From Pararge aegeria (Eukaryota; Arthropoda; Insecta; Lepidoptera; Nymphalidae): DNA of 64,000 bases. Location of the stretch: assembly GCF_905163445.1 (NCBI RefSeq), contig NC_053202.1, forward strand, positions 5,518,001 to 5,582,000, in the 5' to 3' direction. Below, one piece after another: positions 14,401-21,877 of this stretch. Position 1 is the stretch's first letter; each line of letters opens with the position of its first letter. Below the pieces are notes generated by a model. It saw nothing but the letters and a program-made list of their open reading frames with translations, did not search any database and was not told where the DNA came from. The position numbers and the translations under genes were made by a program.

Positions 14401-17400
14401 CCTTAATCTGTAACAGTTAAAGATTTTTTTGTGAGTTTACGTCTTTAGTATGGGAAATGCGCCTTTTTTTTCGTTAGTATCCCAAGGTGCAGGATTGGAG
14501 ACCCCGCATCGGAAAACTTATCGGTGGACGTAGTTCCCCACTAGAGTCCAGCTAGTGATGGAGATATCAGAAGACATCAATGAAGTAGCAGTTACCTTAT
14601 CACAAGCGGCAAAAGTCTGTAGAATTAATAAAAATACCTAAAAATGATCTAACGATGAAAGTCCACCATAAGGCGTCCATGGGGTGATGTCATGATATTT
14701 TATTTGCAAGAAAGTAGGTACATAAGCAAGGTATATGCATAATACTTTGTGCACAGAATTAAGATCAAACAGAAGCCGTGTACATGACTTACATTGAAGC
14801 ATCAAAAACCACTGCACTTTAGTAGTGTTTTTTGAACAGACGGTAGTCACATCATTCACTTAGCATTTGACAGTAATTATTTAACCTCTTATTTTACCAT
14901 GAAATAGGGAAAATGGGAAAAGGTTGTGAGCTAACAAGATTCCGCGAGTGTGAAGTGAGATGTGTGCGGGGCGTTTTCGCTGTTTTTGAACACAATGCAC
15001 TGTGTTAATTAATGCAATAATGGTTGAATGAGGATTAAGTATAATCTTAATTCTTTGACTTGTATGTATATGTATCCTTTCACATTCAAAATGTGCAAAA
15101 TGCATGTTGATTACTAATTTATTAAATTTTTGCATAACTTTAAATAATGATTCGAAACAAGCTGTATACCGCGGCATCACTTACGTTAAATAAAATAAGT
15201 TATATACTCTTTACTAATTTAATATCCATATGCAATGTTTACGCAATCATACAGCCTGTACCCTCGAAGAGGTTATGCGGATGTATTCAGTATATCGGGG
15301 TGCACGCACGTTTCCTATGGAAGTTATTGGTAGTTGCATGTATTTTACTGATACAGTAGAATCCGTTTTTTATGACTCCGCCTATATTGACCAACCGGTT
15401 ATTATGACCTACACTACGAAGTTTGGTTTTCATATAAAATTCTTTATAAAAAAGTCGGATATAATGACTACCCTTACAGTGACATGTCGCTTATTATGAC
15501 CCATTTTGACGTGACAACGTCTTATAATTCGATGGAGCCGGCTGCACGCACGAAAAAACGTGACGCATACGGCGTTACCTCGCTCTGAGGCGTTCCATAC
15601 AAGGCTTGAAGTGCAAGCGAGAGCGCGGAACGAGCGACAAAGAGGCACAGTCGACCTCCGCGTTCGACATCTGTCTCTCTCCTACTTGAGTGAGCGATGC
15701 GTCCGCGTGGACAGCTTCTATACAATAATACATTTACATGTTTTCGGCAAGGATGAAGTACAGTGAAAAGTGAATGTGGTGTCAATTGTTTATAGCAACG
15801 ATAATATCTATCAAACAAATAAAATTAAAATTTTCTTTTGAAAAATGCAACCATTCCATCAGTATTTTCTTACGACGTTTTCACGTTCAACTATCGTCAG
15901 TAAGCCGACTTTACAGACAACCAATTTTTTAATAGATTATGTCCGGTTATAATGACCGACATGATTCTTTACAACTCCGGTAATGTTCGTTGATTCCCGA
16001 CGACGTTCCTTCCCGATCACTATTTGTTCATGTATGTGTTATAATGTGCTGATTACGTGCAATTTTGATTAAATATGCATGTATACATACATATGTATAC
16101 ATGCACATAAAAAAGGTTTTTCATTTCACAAAACGCTTCGTATGACGTCCGCTTATTATGACGTGTTTGTCAATTCCCTTCGATGTCATTTTAAACGGAC
16201 TCTACTGTATTTCGTTTTCTGTGAGATTTTTGTATAGAACACATTTTTTTTGGCTTGGCTATATAGGTAACCGTTGTATGAATTGCAGACTGCCGGCGCA
16301 GGACATTACATATATATATATATATGCTATGCTAAAAATTTATTATGCATATAAATAACATTCTAATTATAATTTTATAACAAAACATATCATTAAGTTA
16401 CATTACGAGATTACGTTACAAAAAATAAATTATAAAAAGGATAATAATCATGAAAATTTATATCTACTACATAAATCCGACTAAATTAGTTTTACTATTA
16501 TATATTAGTGTTTTTCTTTGAAATAAGACGATTGGCCATTATGTTGTTAGGTATACTTCGTTACTTAAAACAGTTAAGCAGTACTTTAAGTTATAAAGTT
16601 TGTATTTTATTTATTCCTAGCTGTAGCCCGCGACTTCGTCCGCGTTAATTTCGGTTTATCGCGTATCCCGAAACCGTCACTTTGCACGGGATTGATTTTT
16701 GGGTAACAATGAGTAGATACTATAATCATGGGGTATATAACTTTTATTTATCAACAATATTATTCTCAGCGCACTCAAAATAACGAATTTTATAGTCAAC
16801 ATTTTGCTGCTTTAGGTTATATTATTGCAATTTTCTTATCGATTTCTAATTTATTTGAATAAAGCTTTCCAACAGGTACAAAATGGTATAAAATCGGTCC
16901 AGTAGTTTCGGAGACTATCGGGTACAATCAAGCATACCTTTATAATACCGTAATGCATTAAAATTTAATTGTAAAATGTGTACCTAAGTTTTTAATGAAA
17001 TGCCAATTGCTATAGGTGCGATTGGCTCACACTGCGGCATTTTTCCTACTTTTTGCATTTTTATACCAGACGTAACTTCTAAGCTATAGATTTAGCGATA
17101 TTTTTTGATTATATTGAATAATTTAAAGAGGAATTTACAGGTACATAATCAATTTTAATCATAAAACGAATTATTCGGATAAAGATTAATAATATTGTGA
17201 TAGTAATGTCATCATCTATCGATTGATCCAGTGTCCTGTTTAAAAAATTTAAACAAAAAGTGGCATCGTTATATTTCAGCCAATTTGCAGAAAAACATAA
17301 TAAATTATATACTTAATCCTTCCTCATGAATCACACTATCCATTAGTAGAAACCGTATGGAAATCCGTTCGGTGGTTTTTGAGTTTTTCGCGCCCCCACA

Positions 17401-19655
17401 GACAGACGCAGAGGGGAACTTTGTTTTATAATAATTATGTGAGGAGAATTGTCACTGCTGGGACCTCCCTATTATAAGACACAGTGCGTTCCACTGCACA
17501 AAGAGGTTACTTATACCCCGAGGTATAAACTTAGGTAGACAAAACTCTCCTTTTTATACTGTTTTCTAGGAATAATGATAATAACGATGAAATGATACAG
17601 TTGCCTTTTAGTTGCATGATTATTATTAACCCCTCTACAGGGCAAGGGTTTCTTCTTAGAATGAGAAGGGTTAAGACCCTTATCCACTACGTTGGCCAAG
17701 TTAGGATTGGTAGACTTCACACGCCTTTAAGAACGTTATAGGGAACTCTCAGGCATGCAGGTTTCCTCACGATGTTTTCCTTCATCGTTATAGCATGTGA
17801 TATTTATATTGCTTAGAAAGAGGTGATAGGGAGCCCTAAACAATAGGCTATCACCGCCTCCCTACCATTATGGTATAAGCTCCCTGGTATACCGTATAAG
17901 GCGTCGGCCGTGCTTATAACTAACCTACCGACAAAGACGTGCCGCTAAGGGATTTAGCGTCGCTTCGCGTGGAAACCGATTCGGTGTATGGGTCTTATAT
18001 AACTGCTATAATCCTAACAGGTTAGCCAGATACTATCTTAGACTAACATCATTACTAACCAGCAGGTGAGATTGCAGAATAAAGAAATAAAAAAAAGAAA
18101 AAGTTTTAATACCATCATTTTGTTTAATTTATCCTGGTGAGCGCAGTTCTCTTCTTTCAGATTGAAGTATGAGTCGTAAAGCTTTGTGTACACGTCAGCG
18201 TATAACTTCAGTCCATCACCCTCACGCATCTGGTCGAGAACCTAAAACAAACATAAGCTCTTCACTTCTCATGCTCTTAAAGCCGATGTGACTTTTAAAT
18301 TTGAGGTTGCAGTCGAGTGCAGAAGAAAATATGTCGCTAGTCTCTATTTGTAACTACAAAAAGCTGTCCTTGCGACAGACGACCTACAGTCCAAACGATT
18401 GAACGAATTTGAAATTTTGCGAGAATATTCTTTGGCCGTGTGGTGAAGGCAGGTAAGAATACAGTTGGCACCAACTCCATATTCCACAGGTGTCGTACGA
18501 GGCTACTTAGGGAACTCAAACCCTCCCGTTGGGAGAGGCCTTTAGTCCAGCAGTGGACTGTTAGAGTTCTATGAGTCCTCGCGCAACTGAAGATATGCGA
18601 GCTCATTTCGAGAGGTGAAAGGATTTTTAAAAAAAATTTAAAAGCAGTTTAACAAGGGCAGAAAGTTTGCATGAAATTATTTCATTATTCACGTATTTCA
18701 ACTTTGGCTTCGAAATAGAGACACGTGTTTTTCAATTGAAATATAATTGTAATGAAATCTTCTATTTTTCATAAATTTAAAAAGCATATAAAAATTTTCG
18801 GAACCGACAGGATTTAACCTGCGACTCTCTGGCAATCGCGCTTTTTCCAATTAAGCTACGGCTCTCCTACCATAGATTTATTTTTTTATTTAATTATTAT
18901 TTAATTATTTATTTTTAAAGGTCCATATTACAATGAGACACGTTTGAAACAAGAGATGACACATTGCTTTATTAAAATTTTATAATTGTTATTAATGTTT
19001 TTTTACCTACACTTGGAGGAATTATCAATTTTCATAAATTTAAAAACCATATAAAAATTTTCGGAACCGACTGGATTTGAACCTGCGACTCCTACTAGAT
19101 GACGCTACAGTCGCTTTAAGACTGATGTAAAAAGGCATATACTAATTTCGGCATCGATGGCAGGAGAGCCGTAGCTTAATTGGAAAAAGCGCTCAGGCCG
19201 CGATTGCCAGAGAGTAACAGGTTCAAATCCTGTCGGTTCGGAAAATTATTATATGCTTTTTTAAATTTATGAAAATTGGTAATTCCTCCAAGTGTAGGTA
19301 AAAAACACTAATAAAAATGATGTAATCTTCAATGTTTCAAGATATTTTTACTGTGCCTCATTGCTACGGCTGTTGGCATTACAGATAACGTAGGTTTGGG
19401 TTGGATTTTAGGGTCTAACGAAAAGTTGTTGTGTATTAGAATGTCTAATACAATCGAGAGCACGTGAAGAAAAGGTGCAACTATCTTTTCTAGAGAGAGG
19501 ATAGTTTCCGTAGGACTTTAATAGGCTGAATATTATGATCATAACACAACATTTCATTGTTTGATTATTCTTAATACCTTTTCATATTCTTTTTCGGCCT
19601 CGGTCGTTTCCGACCCGATGGCAATGGCCGCGCCAAATTCCTCGTCGTCCTCCAT
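2259..19655 (-). CDS. CFAP58: CFAP58 (CCDC147) gene, 16 exons, 3' end off-window
   Basis: Whole-gene entry. Minus-strand exons in order: 19655-19578, 18241-18113, 14407-14314, 14205-14070, 13265-13088, 10478-10359, 9752-9558, 8683-8562, 7777-7638, 7209-7071, 6904-6855, 6566-6388, 5601-5392, 4518-4368, 3491-3367, 2416-2259. All junctions are AG/GT and the phases chain without a break (2,204 nt). The product is a nearly continuous coiled coil. Diagnostic family blocks are visible: NREKDILTKNM (about residues 380-392), QIEQLKEDISGKES (about 525-540), GAQLVRRNDEISLLYEKIRI (about 617-636), VEDIRLLRLEILRLRKEK and PLNVHRWRKLQGTDPES. From established knowledge, CFAP58 supports axoneme and mid-piece assembly and motility of sperm flagella and motile cilia; vertebrate proteins are about 870 residues. 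I infer that 130-140 C-terminal residues lie left of position 1. No frameshift or internal stop was found. Residue positions are approximate. Confidence 0.93.
2528..2756 (-). repeat. tRNA-derived SINE, family A, in CFAP58 intron 15
   Basis: Reading the minus strand, the element begins GACGGCCAATTGGCGC with an A box, then CAGCGACCCTGC, a B-box-like stretch, and the body ending in a TATTTTTTTAC-like 3' tail. At least seven relatives occur in this window. The family resembles the abundant Lepidoptera SINEs sometimes called Metulj; the name is from memory. Confidence 0.75.
3367..3491 (-). CDS. CFAP58: CFAP58 exon 15
   Basis: Acceptor TAAAG before 3491, donor GTAGGA after 3367, 125 nt, ending on a codon boundary. 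It encodes GERQYEQRVEDIRLLRLEIL and then RLRKEKNLLSKGIENM, matching the family's G-E-S-Q-Y-N-Q-R-L-E-D-M-R-I-L-R-L-E-I block. Confidence 0.95.
4368..4518 (-). CDS. CFAP58: CFAP58 exon 14
   Basis: Acceptor GGCAG before 4518, donor GTGAGT after 4368, 151 nt, leaving one base. It carries the most diagnostic stretch of the family, GAQLVRRNDEISLLYEKIRI, preceded by ELEGLINERDVV. Confidence 0.96.
4555..4745 (-). repeat. Dispersed repeat with LINE-like tail, CFAP58 intron 13
   Basis: The stretch beginning TTTGGCCTCCACCACTACGG, through the segment ending GGGCCATCTGCTTGGTC, resembles 61020-61145 (GTTGCAACACGTGTTCTCTG). I read it as the end of a non-LTR element. Orientation and family are uncertain. 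Confidence 0.4.
5070..5266 (-). repeat. SINE family A remnant with internal inverted duplication
   Basis: The 3' two thirds of family A in minus orientation, lying 130 bp from exon 13. A 19-bp piece of the element has been copied in inverted orientation, making a perfect hairpin at 5125-5169. Confidence 0.7.
5125..5169. repeat. Perfect hairpin, 19-bp arms
   Basis: Arms 5125-5143 and 5151-5169 are exact reverse complements around a 7-base loop, inside a SINE remnant. Confidence 0.9.
5281..5318. repeat. Perfect hairpin, 18-bp arms, 2-base loop
   Basis: Arms 5281-5298 and 5301-5318 are exact reverse complements. The arm resembles the 3' end of SINE family B (GTAGTGGGACG...). The hairpin lies 73 bp from the exon 13 donor. 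Confidence 0.9.
5392..5601 (-). CDS. CFAP58: CFAP58 exon 13
   Basis: Acceptor CTATAG before 5601, donor GTGAGA after 5392, exactly 70 codons, phase 0. It opens with MLAYQIEQLKEDISGKESGL, closely matching the family block around QVDQLKEEISAKES, and ends EEARLNRIIQ. The leading ATG is an internal methionine, not a start. Confidence 0.95.
6388..6566 (-). CDS. CFAP58: CFAP58 exon 12
   Basis: Acceptor TTTTCAG before 6566, donor GTAATA after 6388, 179 nt, ending on a codon boundary. It encodes EVRLRTADILDLKKALREEC and then RNMLHKNYTEALDEIQDLKQ, matching the family motif R-N-x-Y-K-N-x-x-E-A-x-D-E-I-x-D-x-K. Confidence 0.94.
6855..6904 (-). CDS. CFAP58: CFAP58 exon 11 (50-nt small exon)
   Basis: Acceptor TGCAG before 6904, donor GTAAGA after 6855, 50 nt, leaving one base. 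It encodes MLEETIALNEKIDETT. It is accepted because it is needed for phase (exon 10 leaves two bases, exon 12 needs one) and the sequence continues the coiled coil. Confidence 0.85.
7071..7209 (-). CDS. CFAP58: CFAP58 exon 10
   Basis: Acceptor CCCAG before 7209, donor GTAAGA after 7071, 139 nt, leaving two bases. It encodes EAIENLKLINQQETRRKQLE and continues to LTIRQYEKDKD, aligning with the family segment that ends in a K/R-E-R-D-R run. Confidence 0.9.
7638..7777 (-). CDS. CFAP58: CFAP58 exon 9
   Basis: Acceptor TTTTAG before 7777, donor GTATGT after 7638, 140 nt, leaving one base. It encodes ENLRQQVSVMEREIIIGNKQ and then the conserved block NREKDILTKNMQK, which matches the family's RERDILNKNMLK segment. 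Confidence 0.93.
7885..8140 (-). repeat. SINE family C remnant, CFAP58 intron 8
   Basis: The plus strand shows the reverse complement of the family C body: AGTTAGTCCTTGACTGC, then a degraded GATGCAGT-rich stretch, ending near GGCCCTGCCGGGGAT (the tRNA-like B-box side). It is diverged and partly duplicated. Confidence 0.6.
8562..8683 (-). CDS. CFAP58: CFAP58 exon 8
   Basis: Acceptor CACAG before 8683, donor GTAAGT after 8562, 122 nt, leaving two bases (CG) of an arginine codon. It encodes NMIDDSNRLRNEVTKLSKQA and continues to LLEQAKAGIIAD. Confidence 0.92.
8850..8970 (-). repeat. LINE 3'-end fragment with (TGAA)n tail, intron 7
   Basis: GAATGAATACACTTTTATT followed ~80 bases later by GGCGGCCTTA and a hairpin-like AATCTCGCTACAT. 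The same arrangement occurs at 47009-47160, 33782-33920 and 29535-29675, so this is a recurrent LINE 3' untranslated end. Confidence 0.6.
9165..9548 (-). mobile_element. Jockey/R1-like LINE 3' fragment in CFAP58 intron 7
   Basis: On the minus strand, translation gives RLYNRECSEELFALIPPSMF and HHLDVWYSFTVRNTRSFLPR, then TCKLWNNLPSDVFP. This is the hallmark C-terminus of a non-LTR retrotransposon reverse-transcriptase ORF. In a later frame it ends in a G-A-A-D-V-Y-G-R-R-like tail. The fragment is 5' truncated and frame-broken. Its upstream edge lies within about ten bases of the exon 7 splice donor. The family assignment is from memory of the motif. Confidence 0.8.
9558..9752 (-). CDS. CFAP58: CFAP58 exon 7
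   Basis: Acceptor TTCAG before 9752, donor GTGAGA after 9558, 65 codons, phase 0 at both ends. It encodes LSKAEKTIERRDRQLREMGN and continues to LINTSKELK. A LINE 3' fragment starts almost at the donor on the intron side. Confidence 0.92.
10359..10478 (-). CDS. CFAP58: CFAP58 exon 6
   Basis: Acceptor TTTTAG before 10478, donor GTAAGT after 10359, exactly 40 codons, phase 0 at both ends. It encodes EADNNAVRQNRLVDHLKSES and continues to GNAIKNLNEK. Confidence 0.92.
10810..11575 (-). mobile_element. LINE 3' fragment with (TTC)n tail, CFAP58 intron 5
   Basis: Minus-strand frame 11571-11230 encodes LRKFDHISEYRARLKWLPIR, then FFSNSFTFKAVMLWNNLPAE. This is the conserved C-terminus of a CR1/Jockey-type reverse transcriptase protein. 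Downstream are AT-rich spacers (~11000-11180) and, at the far end, a polyadenylation-like AATAAA followed by (TTC)n at about 10810-10831. The middle may contain a further insertion. Confidence 0.75.
11600..11945 (+). repeat. LINE 3' untranslated end with TTTGAC-type tail
   Basis: Contains TTGTTGTGGGCTTCTTCTTA, GTTTGGAACCC, and the tail ATATTTGACTTTGACTT. The same 3' end recurs at 20693-20855, 26600-26718, 59709-59922 (plus) and 49690-49905, 61978-62370 (minus). The hexamer tail is typical of CR1-like elements in Lepidoptera. Confidence 0.7.
12146..12621 (+). other. CFAP58 intron 5, unassigned segment
   Basis: AT-rich, with two short plus-strand frames. The one ending at 12621 has the tail QSVLSIDDLKMFQLQELEND before LLSLPCR, which looks protein-like and may be a transposon remnant. 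There is no splice site or partner exon to support a gene. The rest of the intron to 13087 shows nothing recognisable. Confidence 0.3.
13088..13265 (-). CDS. CFAP58: CFAP58 exon 5
   Basis: Acceptor TTTAG before 13265, donor GTAAAA after 13088, 178 nt. It completes the split alanine codon and ends on a codon boundary. It encodes VKEKEKFEKEKARLQGELEG and continues to IAKLEEQLE, a continuous coiled coil. Confidence 0.92.
13380..14069. other. CFAP58 intron 4, repeat-rich
   Basis: No exon. Fragments resemble Lepidoptera SINE and LINE ends: a segment with CCACCTGATTGTTACTGG, CACGTCCTACAAAATGCCACC and CTGTAATTAACACCGCAACC resembles 27160-27260. It is probably a dispersed repeat. Confidence 0.4.
14070..14205 (-). 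CDS. CFAP58: CFAP58 exon 4
   Basis: Acceptor AATAG before 14205, donor GTGAGT after 14070, 136 nt, leaving two bases. It encodes a charged coiled coil with SVESLETMKKTVTRLEKELD and ends in RKRAGDDDA. Only about 108 bases separate it from exon 3. Confidence 0.9.
14314..14407 (-). CDS. CFAP58: CFAP58 exon 3
   Basis: Acceptor ACAG before 14407, donor GTAAGT after 14314, 94 nt, entering in phase 0 and leaving one base. It encodes IKVRRYDEMISEYLAEISEN followed by GKTVEKLRGEI, all heptad-rich. Exon 2 to exon 3 reads through at the length expected from the family, so no exon seems to be missing in the 3.7-kb intron between them. Confidence 0.9.
14408..15352. other. CFAP58 intron 2, proximal part
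   Basis: Nothing coding supported. Several short open frames here have no family resemblance and no splice signals in a useful frame. Confidence 0.4.
15354..16207. mobile_element. Pogo/Tigger-type non-autonomous element in CFAP58 intron 2
   Basis: Terminal inverted repeats CAGTAGAATCCGTTTTTTAT and the reverse complement CAGTAGAGTCCGTTTAAAAT are flanked by TA on both sides (15352-15353, 16208-16209). The inner parts carry repeated TTATTATGAC and GGTTATAATGACC motifs typical of pogo-group ends. At 854 bp it is too short for a transposase, and no long frame is seen. Also inside is a 12-bp-arm palindrome, TGCATGTATACA (~16076-16105). Confidence 0.8.
16310..16328. repeat. (TA)n microsatellite
   Basis: A short TATATATATATATATA tract. 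Confidence 0.8.
16615..17435 (+). repeat. Lepidoptera-type dispersed repeat (CGCGACTTCGTCCGCG family)
   Basis: Begins near CCTAGCTGTAGCCCGCGACT, passes AAATCGGTCCAGTAGTTTCGG, and closes with GAAATCCGTTCGGTGGTTTT, CAGACAGACGCAGA and TTATAATAATTATGT. These are hallmarks of a very common moth and butterfly repeat whose class (Helitron-like or SINE-like) is disputed. It is probably several fragments rather than one copy. Confidence 0.55.
17700..17820 (-). repeat. SINE family B 5' fragment
   Basis: GGGAACTCTCAGGCATGCAGGTTTCCTCACGATGTTTTCC is the reverse complement of the family B core (CATCGTGAGGAAACCTGCAT). Confidence 0.6.
17924..18100 (+). repeat. SINE family C fragment abutting CFAP58 exon 2
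   Basis: CTACCGACAAAGACGTGCCG through AGGTTAGCC..., AGGTGAGATTGCAG and an A-rich tail ending by about 18100. The exon 2 splice donor is at 18112-18111, so the SINE tail is practically at the exon edge. Confidence 0.7.
18113..18241 (-). CDS. CFAP58: CFAP58 exon 2
   Basis: Acceptor TTTTAG before 18241, donor GTATTA after 18113, 43 codons, phase 0 at both ends. It encodes VLDQMREGDGLKLYADVYTK and continues through NLKEENCAHQDKLNKMM, aligning with the first helical segment of the family. A SINE tail ends about 12 bases beyond the donor (see findings). Confidence 0.88.
18770..18870 (-). repeat. tRNA-like SINE family D
   Basis: Reverse complement of GGAGAGCCGTAGCTTAATTGG (a perfect Pol III A box) and a B-box region. 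The copy is missing part of the anticodon-side sequence seen at 19160-19245. Confidence 0.7.
18990..19317. repeat. Inverted pair of SINE family D copies
   Basis: About 100-base arms (18990-19091 and 19212-19317) are near-perfect reverse complements. The loop holds the tRNA-like head on the plus strand: A box TAGCTTAATTGG, B box GGTTCAAATCC, and a 5-bp T stem ACAGG/CCTGT. The anticodon loop is not canonical (no U33), so this is a SINE head rather than a tRNA gene. Confidence 0.75.
19578..19655 (-). CDS. CFAP58: CFAP58 exon 1 (start codon)
   Basis: ATG at 19655-19653 begins MEDDEEFGAAIAIGSETTEA, an acidic, poorly conserved N-terminus of 26 codons. It ends on a complete codon (AAG) before the donor GTATTAAG. 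The start was chosen because it is the first ATG of the open frame, the frame joins exon 2 in phase 0, and ciliary promoter motifs lie 100-130 bp upstream. The family N-terminus is variable, so this is the least certain coding exon. Confidence 0.8.
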
Positions 19656-19755
19656 CGTAATTACACCATATAATTACCTAAAAACCACAAACAGAACAAC
19701 AAAAGGCAAAATAATAGCAAAATTTTGAAATAACCCTTGCAGAGTGCGTTATTTA

Positions 19756-19769
19756 GTTGTCATGGTTAC
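19756..19769 (+). promoter_or_regulatory. Second X-box-like motif upstream of CFAP58
   Basis: GTTGTCATGGTTAC has an intact left half-site, AT spacer and most of the right half-site. It departs from RRNRAC at one position. It sits 3 bp from the better motif at 19773-19786, so the two form a tandem pair. Confidence 0.4.
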
Positions 19770-19772
19770 CGG

Positions 19773-19786
19773 TTGCTATGACGACC
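19773..19786 (+). promoter_or_regulatory. X-box (RFX-type) motif of the CFAP58 promoter
   Basis: GTTGCTATGACGAC fits the RYYNYY-N2-RRNRAC X-box consensus at every defined position and lies 118 bp upstream of the CFAP58 ATG. The motif is a near-palindrome, so either strand reads as an X-box. RFX factors are known to control ciliary genes through such sites, typically 60-150 bp from the start. Function here is inferred. Confidence 0.6.
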
Positions 19787-20692
19787 ATCTGACAAAAAGT
19801 TGACATTAGACAATGCTCTCAAGTCTTTTGTCTATGCTAATTATACTTCTGACAAAGACTTTTATTTGCAATCCCAATAGAAATCTGTTATTGATATTAT
19901 CTTTGTTAGTTCACTCACGAGGAGCACGTACAAAACATGTACTCGATCCTCGCAACACACCTCTTACTTTTTGCTTGTTTGCATCCGGTACGGGTAATTA
20001 TTTTTTACGAAATAATAATTTCAATGGAGTAATTTTCCAATTCATTCAAAATGACCTTTCAATAAAAATAAAACTTTTCAAAACGATTATCGAATTTATC
20101 CGTATCCCTTCTCATTCCAATTGTAGTATGAAGAAAGGGACATAGTGCAAATCGCTGGGGACAGAATAATTGGACGAGGGTAGTTAATTGTGTCCGTCTG
20201 GAATAAGGAAGTGCGCTGTTAGAAAATGACTGATATAATTTATCCTCATGTTAGTTATTAGATTTGGTTTTGTTCATAGACATATCCATACTTCTATAAA
20301 CAAACTTTTATCCTAAGTAATAGTTACGTACTATAAACGCGAAAGTGTATCTATTTAATTGACTGTACATTACGCCTTAAAATTAATAATACTAAACTGA
20401 TTCTGGACATAAGAGTTATTTGAAAGCACTTATACAGAATAATACAGGCTACTCTTTATCCCAGGAAAACCAACGGTTTCCGCAGATTTGTAAAAAACCG
20501 TAAAATTTCGGAAGAAGAGCGGGGGACAACCGTTATTATAAACCGTTATTATAATAATAATTATAGAATGTATTAACCAACACAAATAGATTTATAAAAA
20601 ACATACTCCATCCAAATCACTCTTAAGGGCAAGGTACCCAAGACTTTATTTCCCCTTTCGATTGCAAGGCTTGTCCTTTATCCGGGTAAGTT

Positions 20693-20855
20693 TTTTGTGG
20701 GGCCTTCTTGGCCCAGCGTGTTTAGAACCTTCGTAGCTTTAAATTTAAGCTGGCGAACAATATTATCACCATTATTACCTCACAATATTTATGTTAACAT
20801 AATATGAACGCTTCATAAGTGCCTATGATAGGCCATGAATAAAGAATATTTGATT
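20693..20855 (+). repeat. LINE 3' end, TTTGAT-tail family
   Basis: TGTGGGGCCTTCTTGGCCCA, CCTTCGTAGCTTTAAATTTAAGC and AAGAATATTTGATTTT match the 11600-11945 family. Confidence 0.65.
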
Positions 20856-21300
20856 TTCGCCATAAGCGCCTAGCACTTGGGTCACCAGTTCGCCACATGC
20901 ATGGATCAGCTTTTGTGACATCATATTAAGTAAATATTTCGTGTCTGATGACCATCGTTCCAATACAAGCGCGGCAATTAAGAAGTCACTCCTCACAAAT
21001 AATCGAATATTTACGGTGCTTAACCATTTAAGCAGATTCCGAGATTACTTCTATACTAATATTATGAATGCTATAGTGTATCTGTTCACTTGTTGTTACG
21101 TATGTTCAGCCCAACTGCACTAAGGCTTTCGTTTGTAAAATAAAAATTTCCAGTACAGAATTTCCGACTCTAAACAGAGTTTATAAGGTTCACTTTGCTA
21201 TGGGGGCACGATTTATTAAGGCACGAAAGTGACTCCAGTTTTGCGAGCGTGCTAAGGGATTTTTTAGTAAAAATCAACGGTGCATACCTAATGGTTTACA

Positions 21301-21331
21301 ATGGCGGATTCAGTAATGACGGAGAAGGCAA
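21301..21331 (+). CDS. Possible first coding exon (10 codons plus donor)
   Basis: ATGGCGGATTCAG... encodes MADSVMTEKA, after which one base and a consensus GTAAGTAAC donor follow. The ATG has a good context (ACAATGG). No second exon is demonstrated. Pyrimidine-rich acceptor candidates at ~21,503 and ~21,622 give only short open stretches. It could equally be chance. Confidence 0.25.
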
Positions 21332-21670
21332 GTAAGTAACATCTAATCAAAAAAAGTTTACTAGTTTACTTTTCACCAATCGATTTTCACTTGGCTACTC
21401 AAACAAGTTATGGTATTTTGTGTTTGTATTATCATAGTTTTAAATTTTCCGAATGGATTTGGTATTATTAAAAAATAAACGAATTTATATTTTTTTCTTC
21501 TGACAAGTATCAGTTTACGAGTCCCGTAAACGATCCGCCGAATCGGTGTCGTAACTTTAGACGGCGCGGCGCCTAGTTGTTGGACATCACATTAGAATTC
21601 GCGAAACGTTTTTCTTCTCTAGGAATCACCTAAATCACTACGCGTCCGACAAAAGCGTTTCCTAAGTTAA

Positions 21671-21877
21671 GTGAAATTGGTCATTGACTTTTTAAAGAGC
21701 CGAATATCGTCAATACTATTTAACTGTTTAGAATGCGATGTTTGGGACGTGCCACTAGTAGAACAAGTTTGTAGAATGAAGAAGAGGAAGAAGTTAATGG
21801 AGGGCAAATTGAAGGGATGTATTGTTGTCGCACTTCTGGTTGCCGCTGTTCCGAACGGAAACGGTGGCACCACGTGA
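21671..21877 (+). CDS. Hypothetical 68-codon open frame
   Basis: Encodes a lysine-rich middle (RMKKRKKLMEGKLKG) followed by a hydrophobic stretch (CIVVALLVAAVP) and a short tail, so the shape is cytosolic-basic then membrane-like. The base composition is richer in G and C than its surroundings. There is no splice support, no recognised family, and it lies next to a LINE remnant. Confidence 0.15.
   Translation: MKLVIDFLKSRISSILFNCLECDVWDVPLVEQVCRMKKRKKLMEGKLKGCIVVALLVAAVPNGNGGTT

Larger units (their letters stand above)
19656..20690. other. Promoter and upstream intergenic region of CFAP58
   Basis: Holds the CFAP58 5' leader and the X-box pair. A forkhead-like ACAAACA lies at 19687-19693. 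Beyond ~19,810 it is AT-rich, with one 110-codon plus-strand open frame (19813-20145) of low-complexity hydrophobic composition that I do not consider a gene. Confidence 0.5.

Noticed and set aside
19160..19245. A possible tRNA gene on the plus strand
   Set aside because: A and B boxes and the T stem are good, but the anticodon loop lacks U33 and the acceptor stem does not pair. The same sequence is dispersed with shared flanks, so it is a SINE head.
19813..20145. 110-codon plus-strand open frame upstream of CFAP58
   Set aside because: Low-complexity, leucine/isoleucine-rich AT-driven composition, no recognised domain and no splice or promoter context.
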